From Bacteroidales bacterium (lineage in GTDB: Bacteria > Bacteroidota > Bacteroidia > Bacteroidales > UBA932), in NCBI GenBank assembly GCA_017429205.1, contig JAFRPH010000022.1, positions 1 through 31,296 of the forward strand: a stretch of 31,296 nucleotides of DNA, in the 5' to 3' direction. Below, piece after piece: positions 23,301 to 31,122 of the stretch (its first letter is position 1; every line of letters begins with the position of its first letter). The position numbers were made by a program, and so were the translations under genes. The notes below the pieces were generated by a model. It saw nothing but the letters and a program-made list of their open reading frames with translations, searched no databases and had not been told where the DNA came from.

Positions 23301-23903
23301 TGCAAGGCCCCGTTCGATCCCGAGCAGGTTTCCTCCGCCGGCAACTACGGCGCGGGCATCGACCTGTTCATGATGCCTTCCACCCGCAACATCGGCTTCT
23401 CCGCGAAGATCACCTTCGGCGGCAACCGCAAGAAGGCGGCCCCCGCCGCCTCGGCCTACATCCCCGAACCCCAGGTCATCGTGAAGGAGGTTCCGGTGGA
23501 GGTCGTGAAGGAAGTGATCAAGGAAGTCCCCGTGGAAGTGGTCAAGGAGAAAGTGATCGTCTCCGAGGCCGTCACCGAGATCTATGTGACGGACCTGAAC
23601 TTCCTCCTCGGAAAGACCGACCTGCGGCCGGACGAGTCCTTCAAGCTGGGCCGCATGTGCCAGGTCCTCAAGGAAAATCCTTCTGCGAAGGTCATCCTCA
23701 ACGGTTACGCCGACACGGCGACCGGTACTCCTGAAATCAACCGCGAGCTGGCCTGGAAGCGGGCCATGACCGTGGCGAACAAGCTCAAGGCCGAAGGCGT
23801 CGCCGCCGACCGCATCTCCTACCAGGCGGTCGAGGGCGACTGGAACGCTTCCGCGTCGCCGGAAGCCAACCGCCGCGTGACCGTCCGTATCGTTAACGAC
23901 TAA
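20337..23903 (+). CDS. SusC/RagA TonB-dependent transporter fused to C-terminal OmpA-like domain (copy B)
   Basis: A 1188-residue paralogue of the copy A transporter with the same order: signal peptide (MCNNNLRKFC..., ending LAQ), carboxypeptidase-regulatory-like domain, TonB-box-like LLEGVVVTALGIKR, plug and barrel. The barrel ends near 1027 (TRNIGFSAKITF). The linker (1028-1078) contains a near-duplicate KEVPVEVVKEV unit. The OmpA_C domain spans 1079-1188, with Asp1126 (GYAD) and Arg1142 (WKRA) retained and a C-terminal NRRVTVRI like the family NRRVEI. Extracellular loops of the barrel differ more from copy A than the plug and the last strands do, suggesting a different ligand. The first gene of copy B, with its own promoter. 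Confidence 0.93.
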   Translation: MCNNNLRKFCVVVASLFASLLVLAQGGRTITGTVVDANQTPLVGAGVVVEGQPTIGTVTDLDGHYTLQVPADAQALRFSFIGMEDVVMPVGGREIINVTLQEDANLLEGVVVTALGIKRAEKAVTYNVQKLDDKVFVTREANMVNSLAGKLAGVQINETSAGAGAETKVVMRGAKSIQNSNNALYVLDGIPLPTLSTTKPGDSWSIYAGAGLSGDGMAMLNSEDVADMSALVGPSAAALYGYKAANGILMLTSRTGEEGVHVSYSNSTTFSEPFMLPRLQSTYGPKLGQYASWGSKLNVPQDWSIMDFFQTGVNQSHTVGLSLGGENYSTYISAGLNSADGIIPNNKYGRYNFTARQTVDFLDGRMHLSLLGMYIKVNEQNMLSGGLYHNPLVPLYLMSPGDNLYAYSVYERFNPDRNFPTQFWSANELSMQNPFWLVNRNLYNTAKDRFLAGASLTFDITDWLDIQGRVRTDSNATIAEQKFYASSNGLFAGEYGRYYYDDMKTRQTYADVLLNLHKTFGDNLFQLNGVLGASIEDYFYRGTSIGGDLLGVANLFTFTNMETGKAFLKDTFRDQTQSVFGTAQFGFKNMVFLDLTARNDWTSPLSWADGKVKPVFYPSVGLSAILTDIFGIDSNFLTFAKVRASYAEVGNPISRYITIPTYPVTAGVPVTNTWAAADDFRPERTKSWEAGIDLRLFRSKLHINATYYNASTYDQVFTPTLPGSSTNSTLYVNAGRIDNQGIELAGQFTQNIGAVEWQTNLIYTRNINKIVKLLDTEYNGIPIRSSEVSVGGSSGAKFWLTEGGQVGDLYVSGLKTDEHGFIWTSPTGAGVAPAVHDGTPATMIYAGNTMPVWTGSWRNQLSWNGLSASALVTARVGGIGVSLTEAALDAYGMSVRSAQARDEGGVVLNAAGAVGDQVNLLRNNAQNYYQTISGGNGQDALGAYYVYSMTNVRLAEVSLGYQIPIKKAIPWIEALNLAVVGRNLAMIYCKAPFDPEQVSSAGNYGAGIDLFMMPSTRNIGFSAKITFGGNRKKAAPAASAYIPEPQVIVKEVPVEVVKEVIKEVPVEVVKEKVIVSEAVTEIYVTDLNFLLGKTDLRPDESFKLGRMCQVLKENPSAKVILNGYADTATGTPEINRELAWKRAMTVANKLKAEGVAADRISYQAVEGDWNASASPEANRRVTVRIVND
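21039..21109 (+). repeat. 71-bp segment identical to 10101-10171 (susC copies)
   Basis: Partner of the plug-region identity block in copy A. Confidence 0.95.
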
Positions 23904-23917
23904 GGAAGCCTGAGACT

Positions 23918-25516
23918 ATGAACAAGATATTGACTACCCTTTGTGTGGCGGTGCTGGGCGTGACTATGGTTTCCTGCCTGGGCAAGTTCCCGGACCGCAA
24001 TACCAATCCCGAGCAGGCGACGGACCAGATGCTGGACCACGACGGCCTGAGGGTGGGCTCCCCGCTCGCCCAGATGATGGCCAACGTCGTCCCGTCCTAC
24101 CAGAACGGCGACGACGGCGAGTACGGCAGCGCCAACTACCAGGTGGCCCAGGGCCTCAACGGGAACATATTCGCCAACTACGAGGGCGCTTCCAACAACG
24201 GTTTCGCCCAGAACAACCTCTACAACCTGAATCCGGACGGCTGGTCCAAGGCGATGTTCAACGACGCCTTCACCCGGGCCATCGGGCCGTGGGTCAAGCT
24301 GAACGCCATCCGGGAGGACAATCCCGAAATGGCCGCCCTGGCCGACATCCTGAAGGTGGCGGTCCTGCACCGGGTGACCGACGCCTACGGTCCCATCCCG
24401 TACAGCGCCCTCACCAGCGGCTCCCTGACGGTTCCCTATGATGCGCAGGCGCAGGTGTACGCGCAGATGTTCAAGGACCTGGGCGATGCGATCGACCTCC
24501 TGACCGCCGCCCCGTCCACCGTCTTCGCGCCGCTCGCGCGCTTCGACCGCGTGTTCTACGGCGACGCCGCCAAGTGGATCCAGTTCGCCAATACGCTCCG
24601 GCTGCGCCTCGCGCTCCGCGTGGCTTACGCGGACGAGGCCCTGTTCCAGGCGCAGGCCGCCGCCGCGATCGCGAACCCCAAGGGTCTCCTCACGGAGAAC
24701 GCCCTGCTCCACAAGGGCTCCGGCGCCTGGGAGAACCCCATCTACGTGATCGAGTACAACTTCAACGACGGCGACGCCAAGGCCGGCGCGACGATCGTCA
24801 CGTATATGAACGGGTACCAGGACCCCCGCCGTTCCGCCTACTTCACCGCGGGTTCCGACGGCAACTTCTACGGAGTCCGGATGGGTGCGTCCGTGAGCAC
24901 GGACTATCCCAAGTCCACCCTCTGGTCCCGCATCAAGTGCACGAACGACGACCCGCTCCTGTGGATGTCCGGCGCCGAGAGTTTCTTCCTGCTCGCCGAG
25001 TATTACCTCCGCGGCGGGGACGAGGAGCAGGCGAAGGCCCAGTATGAGGCCGGTGTAGCCAAGTCCTTCGAACTCTGGGGCGTCTCCGGGGCCGACACCT
25101 ACCTGGCTGTCACGGATCCGGTGGGCGTCTATACCGACCCGGTGACCGCCGGCAACTCCTACAACACGGCCCTGACCGACGTCTCCGTCGCCTGGGCCAG
25201 CCAGGAGAGCTTCGAAGGCCATCTGGAGCAGATCATCACGCAGAAGTATTTCGCCGTGTTCCCGGAAGGCGAGGAGGCCTGGGCCGAATTCCGCCGGACC
25301 GGATATCCGCGGGTGATTCCCACCCGTACCAACAACAGCGGCGGTACCATCAACACCAACCTGCAGGTGCGCCGCCTCCCGTATCCGCGGGAGGAATACC
25401 AGGCCAACAACACCAACGTGACGGCCGGTGTCGCCCTGCTGCGCGGGGAGTCCTCGAACGGGGGCGCCGACAACGGCGGCACCCGGCTGTGGTGGGACAA
25501 GAACACTCGATTCTAA
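23918..25516 (+). CDS. SusD/RagB-family outer-membrane lipoprotein (copy B)
   Basis: A 532-residue surface glycan-binding lipoprotein, lipid site Cys20 (MVSC). It begins 14 nt after susC. The intercistronic sequence and start (GGAAGCCTGAGACTATG) closely match copy A. NTNPEQATDQMLDHD, HRVTDAYGPIPY, WAEFRRTGYPRVIP and VRRLPYP are shared motifs. It is similar throughout to copy A, with differences concentrated in presumed loops such as LTSGSLTVPYDAQAQ. Together with the preceding SusC it should form the import complex for copy B. Confidence 0.93.
   Translation: MNKILTTLCVAVLGVTMVSCLGKFPDRNTNPEQATDQMLDHDGLRVGSPLAQMMANVVPSYQNGDDGEYGSANYQVAQGLNGNIFANYEGASNNGFAQNNLYNLNPDGWSKAMFNDAFTRAIGPWVKLNAIREDNPEMAALADILKVAVLHRVTDAYGPIPYSALTSGSLTVPYDAQAQVYAQMFKDLGDAIDLLTAAPSTVFAPLARFDRVFYGDAAKWIQFANTLRLRLALRVAYADEALFQAQAAAAIANPKGLLTENALLHKGSGAWENPIYVIEYNFNDGDAKAGATIVTYMNGYQDPRRSAYFTAGSDGNFYGVRMGASVSTDYPKSTLWSRIKCTNDDPLLWMSGAESFFLLAEYYLRGGDEEQAKAQYEAGVAKSFELWGVSGADTYLAVTDPVGVYTDPVTAGNSYNTALTDVSVAWASQESFEGHLEQIITQKYFAVFPEGEEAWAEFRRTGYPRVIPTRTNNSGGTINTNLQVRRLPYPREEYQANNTNVTAGVALLRGESSNGGADNGGTRLWWDKNTRF
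24740..24789 (+). repeat. 50-bp segment identical to 13798-13847 (susD copies)
   Basis: Partner of the susD identity block in copy A. Confidence 0.9.
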
Positions 25517-25529
25517 GCGCATTGAAGAT

Positions 25530-26783
25530 ATGAAAAAAGCAATCATAGCCCTGGCCCTTGCGGCGCTTGCCATCGGCTTGTTCTCCCGCTGTACGGTGGA
25601 ACCGATGCCCATGGACCTGCAACCGGCCTATCAGTACACGGATGACTACTATGCGGCCCTCCGTGCCTTCAAGGAGAGCGATCACGCCATCTCCTATATC
25701 TTCTTCGGCGACTACGGCACGCCGTACTCTCCCGCCTTCCGCTTCATGGGCATTCCCGACAGCGTGGACGTGGTGAACCTCTGGGGCGGCTTCCCCAAGC
25801 CCGGCACCCTGGACCATATGGAGATGAACCAGATGCGGAAGCTCAAGGGCACCAAGGTGGTGGCCTGCAAGATCATCCGCCTGGCGCCGAGCAACACGAA
25901 CTATTTCGCGCAGTCCTGGGCGAAGCAGGCGAAGATTCCGGTCTTCATGGACGCGTACGACGCCACTTACGGCGTCCAGTATGATGCCAACTACGAAACC
26001 GTGTACGAGTCCACGTACGCCCGCCTGATCAGCGAGGGCAAGTCCGAGGCCGATGCGGCCGCCGAGGCGGCTTCGACCGCCGCGGACGCCGCGGCCCCCG
26101 CGGCCGAAAGCGCCGCGATGGCCGCCGGCATCACGGCCCTTCGCGCCGATATGAACGCCCACCCGGTCCGGACGCTGGTTTCCGGCTCAGAGGAGGACGG
26201 GACGGCCGAGTACGAGTACCCGGAATGGTGCGTCTTCGCCGCGGACCATCTGCTGATGGAAGTCTGGGAGAACGACCTGGACGGGTACGACCTGGACTGG
26301 GAGCCGGAGGGCGACGCCCTGGACGGCGACCGGTTCCTGACGTTCCTCCAGTACCTCGCCCAGTACATCGGGCCGATGTCGGAGGATCCCTCCAAGCTCC
26401 TGATCATCGACCGGAACACCCGGTTCATGAACGGCCCCCAGTATGCCAAGTACTGCAACTACTGGATCCACCAGAAGTACGGAGGCACGGGCGGCGCGTC
26501 GATGACCACCGACAATGACTACCCTCTCACCGACGACCCGTCCACCGGCTGGGTGAACTCCCAGATCATCGTGTGCGAGAATGTCGGCGACACCTGGACC
26601 ACCGGCGGTCGTGTGGAGGAATTTGCGGCCTTCAACCCGTCCACGGGCGGCCGCAAGGGCGGTTTCGCCGCCTTCCACGGCCAGCGTGACTACAATACGA
26701 CCGAATCCGGCGCGAACAAGGACATGCCCTACGGCCATATCCGCCGCGCCATCCAGATCCAAAATCCGGCCGTGACCGAGTAA
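25530..26783 (+). CDS. GH18-family protein, likely endo-beta-N-acetylglucosaminidase (copy B)
   Basis: A 417-residue GH18 enzyme with intact DGYDLDWE (251-258; catalytic Glu258). It shares IPDSVDVVNLWGG and the C-terminal GGFAAFHGQRDYN with copy A. The N-terminus looks like a lipoprotein signal (MKKAIIALALAALAIGLFSRC), but Arg20 sits directly before Cys21, a poor lipobox, so lipidation is uncertain. An alanine-rich, probably helical insert lies at about 172-203 (EADAAAEAAS, AADAAAPAAESAAMAAG) and is longer than in copy A. The frame is open from 25428 inside susD, but the ATG at 25530, 13 nt after the susD stop, gives the signal peptide. Confidence 0.85.
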   Translation: MKKAIIALALAALAIGLFSRCTVEPMPMDLQPAYQYTDDYYAALRAFKESDHAISYIFFGDYGTPYSPAFRFMGIPDSVDVVNLWGGFPKPGTLDHMEMNQMRKLKGTKVVACKIIRLAPSNTNYFAQSWAKQAKIPVFMDAYDATYGVQYDANYETVYESTYARLISEGKSEADAAAEAASTAADAAAPAAESAAMAAGITALRADMNAHPVRTLVSGSEEDGTAEYEYPEWCVFAADHLLMEVWENDLDGYDLDWEPEGDALDGDRFLTFLQYLAQYIGPMSEDPSKLLIIDRNTRFMNGPQYAKYCNYWIHQKYGGTGGASMTTDNDYPLTDDPSTGWVNSQIIVCENVGDTWTTGGRVEEFAAFNPSTGGRKGGFAAFHGQRDYNTTESGANKDMPYGHIRRAIQIQNPAVTE

Positions 26784-26802
26784 CCCCTAGACCGTGAAAG
26801 AG

Positions 26803-27843
26803 ATGAAAAGATTGACAATTCCTGTTTTGCTGCCCGTCCTTGCGCTGGCGCTCTCCTGCGAGAAGAACCAGGATTTCCAGCGCATCATCGAGGCGCCTCC
26901 GACGCTGGTCTATGTCGCGGAAGCGGGTATCGACAACGCCCAGCAGGCCAAGATCGTCCGGCTTCCCGACAGCTTCATCACCTCGGAGAAGCGGTTCCAG
27001 GTGAACGTGAACAGCAGCCTGCACGAGGCGACGACCGCCACGCTCACCGCGAACTCCGCCGAAGTCGCCGCGTACAACGCGAAGCACGGCACTTCCTATC
27101 CCGAACTCCCCGCCGCGAATTACAGTGTAACCCCGTATGTCCGGCCGGCACCCCTCGGAGAAGGGGAGAGGGTGGCGGAAGTTCCCTTCTCGCCGTCTTC
27201 CAGCGCCACCGTGCACATCGGCAAGGACGAGCGCCTGTCCGACGAGTTCGTGCGCATCCGCCTGGGCGGCGACCTCGCTTCCCTGACGGAGGACGTCTAT
27301 CTGGTCGCGCTCGCGCTGGACTGCCCCGGTCTGGACCTGTCCGCCAAGAAGAACGTCTACTACCTGCAGGTGGTGTTCACCGACGAACTCGTGAAATCCG
27401 TGACTTCCACGGGCGACATGGTGGGCGAGCAAATCGACAACGCCGTCCGCCGGACCTTCACGGCCGACGTTAGCAACTACGCCTCCCTGTTCGACAACAG
27501 CACCAGCTCGGCCGTCTCGTTCCCCCAGGGCACGGGCAATGTCGTCACCGTCGACATGCAGGAGACCTACAAGTTCTCCGGCCTGTCGCTGCGCGGCGCC
27601 AACTACATCTACCCCTACATCATGAAGCTGGAGATCAGCGCAGACGGCGAGAACTTCACCAGCATGGGCGAGGTGGGTGACGAGAACTACTTCATGAACT
27701 CCTACCAGTGCTACTCCTCCCTCATCGTGGGGGTGAGCGCCCGGTATGTCCGCGTGACGTTCGACTTCTATTCCCCGTACGCCTCGTACGGCGCGAACTA
27801 TAGGGACCGGCTCGCGGAGATTTATGTCTATGCAGAACAATAA
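26803..27843 (+). CDS. DUF1735 + F5/8-type C (discoidin) lipoprotein, only in copy B
   Basis: A 346-residue lipoprotein with lipobox ALSC (Cys19). The first part (about 25-190) resembles DUF1735, with LVYVAEAGIDNAQQAKIV and VYLVALAL. The C-terminal half (about 200-346) has the look of a discoidin/F5-8C carbohydrate-binding jelly roll: VDMQETYKFSGLSLRG, MKLEISADGENFTSMGEV, ARYVRVTFDFYSPY. The ATG at 26803 is preferred over an in-frame GTG at 26794. No equivalent exists in copy A, where the GH18 gene is followed directly by DUF1735-LamG. The likely role is glycan binding at the surface; catalytic function is not evident. Confidence 0.8.
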   Translation: MKRLTIPVLLPVLALALSCEKNQDFQRIIEAPPTLVYVAEAGIDNAQQAKIVRLPDSFITSEKRFQVNVNSSLHEATTATLTANSAEVAAYNAKHGTSYPELPAANYSVTPYVRPAPLGEGERVAEVPFSPSSSATVHIGKDERLSDEFVRIRLGGDLASLTEDVYLVALALDCPGLDLSAKKNVYYLQVVFTDELVKSVTSTGDMVGEQIDNAVRRTFTADVSNYASLFDNSTSSAVSFPQGTGNVVTVDMQETYKFSGLSLRGANYIYPYIMKLEISADGENFTSMGEVGDENYFMNSYQCYSSLIVGVSARYVRVTFDFYSPYASYGANYRDRLAEIYVYAEQ

Positions 27844-27849
27844 TCGGCC

Positions 27850-29019
27850 ATGACTATGAGAAAAGCAATACTGATCGCGGCCGCCCTCCTGGCCCTGGCC
27901 GCCTGCAAGAAGTCGATCGCCTTCGAGGACGTCCTGTACTTCACGGGCACCGAATCCACGGCGGAGACCTCCCTGTACGTGGATGGCCCCACCGACGCCT
28001 CCTTCACGGTGACCTCGTCGTCGGCCGTCGGGAAGGACGTGAAGGTGACCGTGGCCATCGACCCGCAGGGCGTGGACCGCTACAACACCATCAACGGCAC
28101 TTCTTTCCGGATGCTCCCCGCCGGTTCCTACCAGCTGGAGGACGCCCAGGTGACCATCCGGACCAAATCCAACGTTTCCACGCCCTTCAAGCTGGCCGTG
28201 GTCTCCCAGGACGACTTCGAGGACGGCGTCACCTACTGCGTCCCGTTCATGATCCAGTCCACCGACGGCGAGGCCCAGCCCCTGCGGGGCGGCGAGTACA
28301 TGTACGCCATCGTCAAGGCGGTGATCCACACCACGGGCGTGGACTTCAACCAGCGCGGCTACCTCACGGTGCCTTCCATGCTGTATAAGAGCTCCCTGAG
28401 CGACATGGGCGCCTGCACGATGGAAATCCGCGTGAAGCCGGAGGGCTGGCAGAGCCGGAACCCCTACATCTCCACCCTCATCGGCGTGGAGGAGAACTTC
28501 CTGCTCCGGTTCGGCGACATCTCCTGCGACCCCAACCAGCTGCAGCTGGCCGGCCGCGGCGTGTCCATCACCTCCCAGACGCACTTCGACCTGAACACCT
28601 GGTACCACATCGCCATCGTGGATGACGGCACCACCGCCACCCTGTATGTCGATGGCATCCAGGACACCCAGGTTTCCTCGGCCGGCAAGTCCGCCATCAA
28701 CCTGGCGTGGGACTGGGCCGGCGGCTTCCACATCGGCTATTCCGCCGACGGCCGCCAGCTGGACGGCGTCCTGAGCGAGGCCCGCATCTGGAACCGCGCC
28801 CTCTCTCCCGTGGAGCTCGTGAACAACCAGTGCATCATCTCCGACCCGGTGAAGGCCGCGGCCGAGGACGCCCTCGTGGCGTACTGGAAGCTGGACGAAG
28901 CCGTCCAGGAAGGGAGCTCCACCGTTTTCAAGGACCTGTCCGGCAACGGCTATGACGCCGTGCTGTCCAGCTCCTATTCCATCGTGGAAGGCGTAAACTG
29001 CCCCATCCTTGCCAAGTAA
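27850..29019 (+). CDS. DUF1735 + LamG lipoprotein (copy B)
   Basis: A 389-residue paralogue of the copy A DUF1735-LamG protein. Lipobox LAAC (Cys19), a DUF1735 domain (about 25-155; VTVAIDPQGVDRYN, FRMLPAGSY) and LamG (about 165-385). The block GVEENFLLRFGDISCDPNQ is residue-identical to copy A. AYWKLDEAVQ and DLSGNGYDAVL close the LamG domain. The start is ATG 27850 or 27856. The end overlaps the next gene's TTG start by 11 nt. Confidence 0.85.
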   Translation: MTMRKAILIAAALLALAACKKSIAFEDVLYFTGTESTAETSLYVDGPTDASFTVTSSSAVGKDVKVTVAIDPQGVDRYNTINGTSFRMLPAGSYQLEDAQVTIRTKSNVSTPFKLAVVSQDDFEDGVTYCVPFMIQSTDGEAQPLRGGEYMYAIVKAVIHTTGVDFNQRGYLTVPSMLYKSSLSDMGACTMEIRVKPEGWQSRNPYISTLIGVEENFLLRFGDISCDPNQLQLAGRGVSITSQTHFDLNTWYHIAIVDDGTTATLYVDGIQDTQVSSAGKSAINLAWDWAGGFHIGYSADGRQLDGVLSEARIWNRALSPVELVNNQCIISDPVKAAAEDALVAYWKLDEAVQEGSSTVFKDLSGNGYDAVLSSSYSIVEGVNCPILAK

Positions 29020-29746
29020 CCGTCGCATATTGTGCCTGACCCTTGCCGCGGTCCTCTCCTGGGCGTCCTTCGCCCAGGAGACGACCCCGCGCATCCTGCG
29101 GTTCGACCCGAACGTCATCGAGATCGGGACCGTCCGGTTCGACGGCGGCCCGGTCACCGTGACTTTCGTGGGCGAGAACATCGCCTCCAAGCCCGTGACC
29201 ATCCTGGACGTCCGTTCGCAATGCGGCTGCGCCGTTCCGGCTTTCTCCCGCAAGGAGATCCGTCCGGGAGAGAAGACCCGGATCACGGTGACCTTCGACC
29301 CGTCCGGAACCTTCGGGGAGCAGAAACGCTACCTGACGGTCATCGCCACCAACGGCGATTACCGGAAGTTCAACACCCTCGAGGTGCACGGACAGGTGGA
29401 ACGGGACCAGACCGAGGCCGAGATCCGCTTCCCCGTCCTGCTGGGCGCGGGCGTCCGGACCGAGCTGGAAACCGTGGGCCTGCGCAAGCGGAAGGCAGGG
29501 GAGACGGTCCGCCGGACCATCGTCCTGTACAATGATTCGCCGGCCGCGGTCAAGCTGTCCCGGAAGCGGAACCGCCGGATCCGGGGCGACCTGGAGAAGG
29601 ACGTCCTCGCCCCTGGCGAGCGGACGACCCTGGAATTGGTCTACCGTACCCGGGGACTGAAGAAAGGGGACTTCTCCGACGCGCTCGTCCTCCGGGCGGA
29701 CGGCAAGGACCTCAAGCCCATCCTGCTGCAAGGTACAATCGAATAA
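29009..29746 (+). CDS. DUF1573 secreted/periplasmic protein (copy B), TTG start
   Basis: A 245-residue counterpart of the copy A DUF1573 protein. No ATG is available near the N-terminus. TTG at 29009 gives MPSNRRILCLTLAAVLSWASFAQ, a normal Sec signal peptide, and overlaps the previous gene by 11 nt. A second TTG at 29030 would remove its positive charges. DUF1573 motifs include VTILDVRSQCGCAVPAF (CGC conserved) and ITVTFDPSGTFGEQKRYLTVIA. The C-terminal half is rich in Arg/Lys (KLSRKRNRRIRG), unlike copy A. Function unknown. Confidence 0.8.
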   Translation: MPSNRRILCLTLAAVLSWASFAQETTPRILRFDPNVIEIGTVRFDGGPVTVTFVGENIASKPVTILDVRSQCGCAVPAFSRKEIRPGEKTRITVTFDPSGTFGEQKRYLTVIATNGDYRKFNTLEVHGQVERDQTEAEIRFPVLLGAGVRTELETVGLRKRKAGETVRRTIVLYNDSPAAVKLSRKRNRRIRGDLEKDVLAPGERTTLELVYRTRGLKKGDFSDALVLRADGKDLKPILLQGTIE

Positions 29747-29758
29747 AACACAGAAACC

Positions 29759-31006
29759 ATGAAGCATCTATCATTCATCATTCTTCCTATAGCGACGCTG
29801 GCCCTTTTCTCCTGCAAGGAGAAGGAGGATCCGGTGGTGGAACCCGCCGGTCCCGAAGTCGTCGTGACCCTCAATGAACACGAAGTGTCCCTGAACAAGG
29901 GGCAGACCGCCACGCTGACCTGCACGGCGGAGGGCCTCGCCCCCGGCGCCCAGGTCTTCTGGCGCTCCCAGAACTCCCGCATCATCACCGTCAAGGACGG
30001 CGTCATCACGCCGGTCAGCGGCGGCAAGACCCAGGTGATCGCCGGCTGGCACCAGTTCCGCGACACCTGCGAGGTGTCCGTCGTGGTGCCCCTGGAGAAG
30101 GTGGTCCTGAACTTCGAGGAGAAAGAGCTCAAGCTCGGAAAGACCCTCAAGCTCAAGGCGTCGGCCTTCCCGGAGGATTCCACCGATCCGTGGGAGCTCT
30201 CCTGGTCCTCCAGCGATCCCACCGTCGCCTCGGTCGACGCCAACGGCATCGTGACCGGCCTCAAGGAGGGCGACGCCAACATCACCGCCACCGTGGGCTC
30301 CGTCAAGGGCGTCTGCAAGGTGATGGTGCGCGAGCACATCAGCGCCATCGTGGACATGGCCGCCAACATCCGCGGCTGCTACTTCCAGCTGGACCGCAAC
30401 TGGGTGGCCAACCAGAACGTGATCACCTTCGAGTGCCTGCTGCGGGGCGATTCCTTCAAGAATCCGAACTCCGCGGTGAACTCCCTCTTCGGCGTGGAAG
30501 GCTCCTGGCTCCTGCGCATCGGTGACGTGGCTCCGCTGGCCGACAACCAGCTCGAAGTCGCCGGCGGCGGCTGGCAGACCCCGATCATGTTCGAGCGCGG
30601 CGAGTGGTATCACGTGGCTATCGTCTGGGACTACAACAACCGGAAGGCGCAGGCGTATCTGAACGGCGTGCTGGTCGGCGAAGGCACGGCCGGCAAGCAG
30701 GCGCAGATCGCCGGCACCCGCAACCAGCAGTGCCGCATCGGCGCCTCCTACCTGGACGGCAGCACGAACAACCGCTTCTTCGACGGCTGCGTCGCGGAGA
30801 TGCGCGTCTGGAACGTCGCCCGCACCGCCGAACAGATCGCCGAGTATATGTACGAGTACGACGTGGAGGAACTGGGCAACGCCGGCCTCCTGGCTTACTG
30901 GAAGTTCAACGAGGGTGAAGGCAACACCGTCGCGGACCATTCCGGCAACAATCACCCGCTGACAGCGAACGGTACTGTCACCTGGGAGGACGTCGCCCTG
31001 CCGTAG
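29759..31006 (+). CDS. Big2 + LamG surface lipoprotein (copy B)
   Basis: A 415-residue lipoprotein (lipobox LFSC, Cys19, followed by charged KEKED). Two Big2-type Ig domains (about 32-110 and 111-190; the second with [20 protein letters not shown]) are followed by a LamG domain (about 195-410; [41 protein letters not shown]). It is the shorter homologue of the copy A 781-residue protein, lacking the third Big2-like domain and the unassigned central regions. The last gene of copy B; probably a surface glycan-binding protein. Confidence 0.85.
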   Translation: MKHLSFIILPIATLALFSCKEKEDPVVEPAGPEVVVTLNEHEVSLNKGQTATLTCTAEGLAPGAQVFWRSQNSRIITVKDGVITPVSGGKTQVIAGWHQFRDTCEVSVVVPLEKVVLNFEEKELKLGKTLKLKASAFPEDSTDPWELSWSSSDPTVASVDANGIVTGLKEGDANITATVGSVKGVCKVMVREHISAIVDMAANIRGCYFQLDRNWVANQNVITFECLLRGDSFKNPNSAVNSLFGVEGSWLLRIGDVAPLADNQLEVAGGGWQTPIMFERGEWYHVAIVWDYNNRKAQAYLNGVLVGEGTAGKQAQIAGTRNQQCRIGASYLDGSTNNRFFDGCVAEMRVWNVARTAEQIAEYMYEYDVEELGNAGLLAYWKFNEGEGNTVADHSGNNHPLTANGTVTWEDVALP

Positions 31007-31030
31007 AAACTACCCCAATCCGGGATTTAT

Positions 31031-31061
31031 TTGGTTATTTCCCGAATAATGCTTACCTTTG
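31031..31061 (+). promoter_or_regulatory. Promoter of rplM
   Basis: TTG at 31031-31033, 20-nt spacer, TACCTTTG at 31054-31061, an exact consensus match. Its last base is the first base of the terminator stem downstream. Transcription should start near 31067. Confidence 0.75.
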
Positions 31062-31095
31062 CGGTCCCCAAAAAGTGTGGGGATCGCATTTTTTT
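31061..31095 (+). terminator. Intrinsic terminator of PUL copy B, abutting the rplM promoter
   Basis: GCGGTCCCC (31061-31069), 9-nt loop, GGGGATCGC (31079-31087) with one G-U pair, then A and seven T (31089-31095). The left arm begins with the same GCGGTCCCCAA as the copy A terminator. A transcript starting near 31067 would lack most of the left arm, so rplM mRNA should not be terminated by it. Confidence 0.75.
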
Positions 31096-31122
31096 ATTGT
31101 TAAACCATTAACTATCAAGACA

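Noticed and set aside
25428..25529. Upstream extension of the copy B GH18 frame into susD
   Set aside because: It lacks any signal peptide and lies wholly in susD coding sequence; the ATG at 25530 gives a proper secretory N-terminus.
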